A stretch of DNA of 43,513 bases from Paludibacteraceae bacterium (lineage in GTDB: Bacteria > Bacteroidota > Bacteroidia > Bacteroidales > Paludibacteraceae): positions 1 to 43,513 of the forward strand of contig JAGBZD010000084.1 of NCBI GenBank assembly GCA_017628395.1, read 5' to 3'. The notes beneath the pieces were generated by a model. That model did no database searches, had not been told where the DNA came from, and worked only from the letters and a program-made list of their open reading frames with translations. Of the stretch, positions 39,987-43,513 are shown one piece after another. Position numbers and translations under genes: made by a program. Within the stretch, counting starts at the first letter, position 1. Each line of letters begins with the position of its first letter.

Positions 39987-41162
39987 ATGGATTCAAATCT
40001 TACCAACATGATTAGCAGTAAAATTCAATACATCGGTTGCGATGATGCGACCTTAGACCTCTTTGAGAGTCAGTACCCACTGCCTAACGGCATGTGCTAC
40101 AATAGTTATCTGCTTCTGGGTGAGCGTGTTGCTGTGATGGATAGCGTGGATAAACGCAAGACTGCCGAGTGGCTTCAGAAAATTGAGCACTCCCAACGCA
40201 CGCCCGATTATCTCATCATTCAGCACACCGAACCCGATCATAGCGGTTCAATAGGTGCATTTTTGAGGAAATATCCCAATACCACTATTGTTGCCAGTCG
40301 CGCTGCACTCCAGTTCTTGGAGCAGTTCGGCTATCAACCTGCGCATACTCTTATGGTTAAGCATGGCGATAGTTTGGACTTGGGCGGACTGAGTTTACAT
40401 TTCATTAGCGCACCCATGGTGCATTGGCCCGATGTGCTGATGACTTATCTGTCCGAGGAGAAGACACTCTTTTCTGCCGATGCGTTTGGCTCGTTTGGGG
40501 TGTATTCGTCGTTTTCGGCGCATTGGATCAATGAGGCACGCAGGTATTATATCAATATCTGCGGTAAGTATGGCGCACAAGTGGCAGCAGCTTTGGCAAA
40601 AATACAAGCACTAGATATTCAGCGCATAGCCCCCTTGCATGGCTGTGTATTGGAGGGCAACGATGTCGCAGAGGCATTGCGTTTGTATGACATTTGGAGT
40701 CGCTACGAGGTAGAGACGGATGGTGTGCTAGTTGCACATGCTTCGATCTATGGCAATACAGCAGCAGTAGCGCATTCTATCGCAGAACAACTGCGCACTA
40801 AGGGCGTGGATGTCAAGGAGATAGACTTATGCCGTTCGGATATTTCGGAGGCGGTGAGTCAGGCCTTTCGGTTTGGAAAGATGGTGTTGTGTGCTGCGAG
40901 TTATGATGGCGGTGTCTTTCCGCCAATGCATGAATTTTTGTATAAGTTGGGCATCAAGGGCTACCAGTCGCGTAGGGTAGGCATAGTGGAGAACGGCACT
41001 TGGGCTCCCACGGCAGGCAAAACGATATGCAGCATGCTGGAGCAGATGAAGAATATTGATATTATTTCTCCTATCCTCACCATCCGTAGCGTCTGGAAAG
41101 AGGACTATCAGCAGGATTTGGAGAAGTTGGTGGAAGGTATGATTGGGGAGGAATGTCTGTAG
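39987..41162 (+). CDS. A-type flavoprotein (flavodiiron protein)
   Basis: 391 residues from the ATG at 39987. The N-terminal metallo-beta-lactamase-like domain has H80-x-E82-x-D84-H85 (QHTEPDHSGS), H146 (VHWPDV), D165 (SADAFGSFG) and H218 (APLHGCV), the full di-iron ligand set. The flavodoxin domain starts near 247 with the FMN loop HASIYGNT. It reduces oxygen or nitric oxide in the cytoplasm, protecting an anaerobe. There is no rubredoxin extension, so an external electron donor is needed. It stands alone, with its own leader. Confidence 0.93.
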   Translation: MDSNLTNMISSKIQYIGCDDATLDLFESQYPLPNGMCYNSYLLLGERVAVMDSVDKRKTAEWLQKIEHSQRTPDYLIIQHTEPDHSGSIGAFLRKYPNTTIVASRAALQFLEQFGYQPAHTLMVKHGDSLDLGGLSLHFISAPMVHWPDVLMTYLSEEKTLFSADAFGSFGVYSSFSAHWINEARRYYINICGKYGAQVAAALAKIQALDIQRIAPLHGCVLEGNDVAEALRLYDIWSRYEVETDGVLVAHASIYGNTAAVAHSIAEQLRTKGVDVKEIDLCRSDISEAVSQAFRFGKMVLCAASYDGGVFPPMHEFLYKLGIKGYQSRRVGIVENGTWAPTAGKTICSMLEQMKNIDIISPILTIRSVWKEDYQQDLEKLVEGMIGEECL

Positions 41163-41208
41163 CGATGTTTTTCCATTTTTTGAGCTTATTGAATGTTCTT
41201 TTTTATGG

Positions 41209-41263
41209 AATCGGCTCAAAAATGCGTGTTTTTTGATATTTTTCGGTGCAAAATGAGCCGATT
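41209..41263. terminator. Inverted repeat downstream of the flavodiiron gene
   Basis: AATCGGCTCA and TGAGCCGATT pair perfectly over 10 bp around a 35-nt T-rich loop. This is larger-looped than a standard terminator, so the assignment is weak. TAATTTTG (41280-41287) follows and could be a promoter. Confidence 0.4.
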
Positions 41264-41318
41264 ATTCAAATGTTTTTTGTAATTTTGCACCGATTCACTA
41301 GTATGCCCTATATTTATA

Positions 41319-41516
41319 GTGGTGTTTGCCGACATCTTTAAGACAGGAGAACTCCAACCCGATGCGACTATTGCAAGATTTGCAATAGTCGTAAATAGAG
41401 GTATCCGTGGGGAAGTAACAGAAGCTGAATCTTCGGTGTTTTGGTATTTTTGTGCCGAAGATTGTGCATATATGCTCGCCGAGTTCAGCGGTTTAAGTTG
41501 GTCGTTTAATGTATGA
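41319..41516 (+). pseudogene. Possible RhuM-like gene remnant
   Basis: The frame has no ATG at its head and reads VFADIFKTGELQPDATIARF, then VVNRGIRGEVTEAE. IFKTGELQPDATIARF resembles the I-(F/Y)-x-x-GEL-x-x-x-(S/A)-x-x-x-x-F motif that precedes the YNLD segment in RhuM-type virulence-associated proteins, but no YNLDxIIxxGYRV follows. A decayed fragment is the simplest reading. It could also be chance. Confidence 0.3.
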
Positions 41517-41583
41517 ACAGAATGCTGCTTACTAAATGATACTACTAAATATTATTGTACAAATCAATTGATAATAGAAATTT

Positions 41584-42732
41584 TCAATAGGAATTATTTC
41601 TCTTTACATTTAACCAATATTCAGCTTCTTTGGTATTCCTTTGAACCAACTTACCTTCATCATAAATTTCAATTAATGCTGAGGCAGCAGTAGAACTGCC
41701 ATATGTAGCTGCTTTTTTCCAATACTCAATCGCTTTATTTACATTTGGTGTAACTCCATAGCCGTGTGCATATGTAATAGCCAAATTATGATATGCTCGT
41801 AAAATTGATCTGTAATTTGAGATTATACTTCTATTTTTTTCAGTTTGTTTGACATATTCTATATCAGTGTCTATGACAGCTTCCCAGCATTTTATCGCAA
41901 ATTCCATATCCTTTCCTAATTCGCTCAACCCTTCTCTAGCGATATTTCCTAAACAAAATAGGCAATATAATAATCCTTCCTCGCTACCCATGTCTGCGAA
42001 CTTCACATACATAGTATCATTTCTGAATTTCTTACCTTCTCCATATGAAAACAAACCCTCCCCACCAGCATACAATGCAGTTAAATATATAATCGCCAAG
42101 TGATGACCTTTCAATGCAGCCTGTTCCCACCAATATATTGCACTAATCATATTGTAATCGCGATCATCATCTAAATCAAATAATTTGTAATAATAGTGCC
42201 CAATCTCAAATAGACTATTTTTTTCGCCACCCAGTGCCATTTTGTAATAATGAAGGATATTTTCATTATCTGTTGTTACTTTGGGTAGTGTGCCAGGCTT
42301 GTTAAAAAAATGATATACTTTGTTGCAAACCAGATTTGATTCTTTATCAAAACCTTGAATATCTATCCCTAAAAAATCTATTTCATTACCAACCATGTGA
42401 TAATACATGATATATTGGATTGTGCTATATTCTTCCCGATTAACTATGTCTAAATCTTTTCTAAAAACCTTTTTTTCTGCAGAATGATAGAGAGTTCCGT
42501 CATAGGCTCGTTGAACTCCATCTGGATATGCATAATATGTCATTTCAGATGCAGCTCGGACAGATTTTAAGGTAATTATTTCATCACCATTACTAAAAAT
42601 ATGAATAATCACGATTTCCGTAGAATCTTTAAAGAATTCTATGGCAATAGAAAAATTCTCTTTGTCACATAAATTTGTTTCGGCATTATCTTGATAGTAT
42701 AATACCTTCGAAGGGTTAAATATTTGGTACAT
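41584..42732 (-). CDS. Sel1-repeat (TPR-like) protein
   Basis: 382 residues. The first ~150 residues carry no recognised domain. From about 165 on are Sel1-like repeats of the A-x-x-G-x-x-x-A-x-x-x-L-G type: YYKMALGGEKNSLFEIGHYY, AIYWWEQAALKGHHLAIIYL, MEFAIKCWEAVI, and the best one NVNKAIEYWKKAATYGSSTA. Such repeats bind other proteins. No signal peptide is seen, so it is probably cytoplasmic. The low G+C and lack of operon partners suggest acquisition. Confidence 0.85.
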   Translation of the reverse strand: MYQIFNPSKVLYYQDNAETNLCDKENFSIAIEFFKDSTEIVIIHIFSNGDEIITLKSVRAASEMTYYAYPDGVQRAYDGTLYHSAEKKVFRKDLDIVNREEYSTIQYIMYYHMVGNEIDFLGIDIQGFDKESNLVCNKVYHFFNKPGTLPKVTTDNENILHYYKMALGGEKNSLFEIGHYYYKLFDLDDDRDYNMISAIYWWEQAALKGHHLAIIYLTALYAGGEGLFSYGEGKKFRNDTMYVKFADMGSEEGLLYCLFCLGNIAREGLSELGKDMEFAIKCWEAVIDTDIEYVKQTEKNRSIISNYRSILRAYHNLAITYAHGYGVTPNVNKAIEYWKKAATYGSSTAASALIEIYDEGKLVQRNTKEAEYWLNVKRNNSY

Positions 42733-42840
42733 ATCTTTAGTTTGTAGTATTGCCTACTCTTTGTCGGATTTTCGGCACACTCCGTTGGTTAATTATTTAA
42801 TTTATTGTTTGTTAATGTGAGTTCGTGTATATACATACAA

Positions 42841-43025
42841 AAAGCGTGAACTTTCGTTCGCTTCATTTGAGTTTTTGAGGTCTTCGACTACCTTAGATAT
42901 TCAAATTTGCACCAAAAGCCCACGCCAAAAGCGTGAGCGTTCATTGGCTGTGCTTGAATATCTAATCAGTTTTTAAAAGTGTCGAAGTTTCAAAAACTCA
43001 AGTTTGGCTTATAACGCTATATTAA
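42841..43025. repeat. Ladder-like inverted repeat (about 135 bp)
   Basis: Successive arms pair in order: TTGAGTTTTTGA (42867-42878) with TCAAAAACTCAA (42990-43001), CTTCGAC (42882-42888) with GTCGAAG (42981-42987), and AGATATTCAA (42895-42904) with TTGAATATCT (42954-42963). Near the tip GCAC, AGCC and CACGC pair with GCGTG, GGCT and GTGC. The arms are separated by short unpaired bases. The rest of the gap 42733-43149 is AT-rich with no gene. Confidence 0.8.
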
Positions 43026-43149
43026 ATATGTCGGGCAACGGTATCGTTGCGAATTAACTATAAACTATGAGTGATTAGTTATAAGTAATTTAGGGGGTTA
43101 GTTATTTGGTTTGCTTTCAGTTGACTACAATTTGTAGCCAACTCATGTT

Positions 43150-43356
43150 TTACAATTCCTTTTTCAAATATTCATACACATACGCTGCGCTACGAAGATA
43201 CAGTCCTGTACTCTTATCCTGTAGTTTCTCAAAAATGTGTGAGTTGTATATCTTATCAAACGCTTCGAGCATAGGCATCTTGTAGTCTTCCATCAGAAAA
43301 CTAACTAACTCCTCTACGATAGAGCGTACTACAAAATCATATTCTGCCTTTTTCAT
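43150..43356 (-). CDS. Small partner of the DUF3990-type toxin
   Basis: 68 residues from the ATG at 43356 (MKKAEYDFVVRSIVEELVSF); a longer frame to 43392 overlaps the upstream gene. It contains YKMPMLEAFDKIYNSHIF and KLQDKSTGLYLRSAAYVYEY. The pattern of a helix with an L-x-E-x-Y-x-M start and TGLY-x-x-S-x-x-Y-V-Y is known to me from small proteins next to DUF3990 genes, where they are taken to be antitoxins. The start overlaps the toxin stop as ATGA, so the pair is coupled. The antitoxin role is inferred from context. Confidence 0.7.
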   Translation of the reverse strand: MKKAEYDFVVRSIVEELVSFLMEDYKMPMLEAFDKIYNSHIFEKLQDKSTGLYLRSAAYVYEYLKKEL

Positions 43357-43513
43357 ATCTTTTGTAATAATGCTATTGCTCGTTCTGTACAAAATGCGTA
43401 TTGTATGTTTGGGTGAGCGTACTCTAGTCTTTTAACAAATTCAGCAAGGTCAATAACCTTTGTTTCGTATAGTCGTATGGACGCAATCACTCCATCGTCT
43501 GCTACAGGTCCAA
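43353..43513 (-). CDS. DUF3990-family protein, C-terminal part (cut by window end)
   Basis: The frame is open to the end of the window and gives about 52 residues: GPVADDGVIASIRLYETKV, then IDLAEFVKRLEY and QYAFCTERAIALLQKI. GPVADD-x-V-x-x-S/T-I-x-L-Y followed by QY-x-F-x-TE-A-L is the C-terminal signature of DUF3990 proteins, relatives of ADP-ribosyltransferases that occur as toxins of two-gene modules. The catalytic N-terminal part is outside the window. It overlaps the downstream gene by four bases. Confidence 0.75.
   Translation of the reverse strand, partial: GPVADDGVIASIRLYETKVIDLAEFVKRLEYAHPNIQYAFCTERAIALLQKI

Noticed and set aside
42841-43025. A firm integron attC call
   Set aside because: The ladder shape fits but the conserved outer boxes are not clear and no integrase is in the window; kept only as a finding to test.
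1-43513. tRNA or rRNA genes
   Set aside because: No cloverleaf with GTTCRANNC in the right context and no rRNA-like conserved text was seen by reading; a tRNAscan run would settle this.

Overview
The window looks like a chromosomal segment of a Bacteroidales (Bacteroidetes) bacterium. The evidence is the TAnnTTTG -7 promoter boxes with TTTG or TTG about 20 nt upstream, the near absence of Shine-Dalgarno sequences, and families typical of that order (DUF4248, VirE-type ATPase, DUF2851, DUF721 next to MutS2, a cupin-fused mannose-6-phosphate isomerase). I cannot name a genus. No tRNA, rRNA or CRISPR array was recognised.

Layout. (1) 1-1470: the end of a GxxExxY-family gene, a hairpin repeat composite, then GDP-L-fucose synthase (fcl). 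(2) 1.5-9.5 kb: a repeat-rich accessory region whose genes all lie on the minus strand: a VirE-type ATPase, DUF4248, four diverged small paralogues, a holin-like membrane protein and a DUF5675 (lysin-like) protein. A ~315 bp inverted repeat (1491-1806 and 8769-9085) brackets it. (3) 9.8-25.4 kb: a plus-strand surface-polysaccharide cluster with GT2 x2, UDP-GlcNAc 2-epimerase, acyltransferase 3, GT32, a polytopic membrane protein, a hexapeptide acetyltransferase, GT4, a FemAB/GNAT-like protein, ATP-grasp, HAD, DUF354 and a second 2-epimerase. A DUF4062/ATPase gene between two ~311 bp direct repeats interrupts it. (4) 25.4-29.2 kb: a membrane protein, cupin-PMI and DUF2851. (5) 29.3-34.1 kb: a TetR-centred lipid locus (ALDH, SDR, acyl-CoA ligase) with three matching GAAC-N4-GTTC palindromes at its promoters. 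(6) 34.2-41.2 kb: housekeeping genes (THUMP-like methyltransferase, lipoprotein, glucosaminidase, DUF721, MutS2, flavodiiron protein). (7) 41.2-43.5 kb: a possible RhuM-like remnant, a Sel1-repeat protein, a large ladder-like inverted repeat, and a DUF3990-type toxin with a small partner gene, cut by the window end.

The most unusual property is the repeat biology. A family of short hairpins keeps its loop (AACAACACA or ATCAAC(A/T)TCC) and flanks (CAACAAC arms, then CAAGnG) while the stem sequences change with full compensation. Copies of this and other short repeat families lie in frame inside otherwise conserved genes (two places in a GT2, DUF5675, WecB, ALDH, THUMP-like methyltransferase, MutS2), as Rickettsia palindromic elements do. 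A ~30 nt palindromic unit occupies different places in the two arms of the inverted repeat, giving two filled/empty site pairs. A 597 bp non-coding element with TTAAGACAATT ends and many nested stems (4550-5146) appears inserted between two halves of one hairpin composite; related structured segments occur at 1807-2069, 21713-22023 and 23753-24064.

Functionally, PMI and Fcl belong to the mannose-6-P to GDP-mannose to GDP-fucose route (GMD is not in the window). The epimerases would supply ManNAc-type sugars, and the transferases and acyltransferases would build and decorate a surface glycan.
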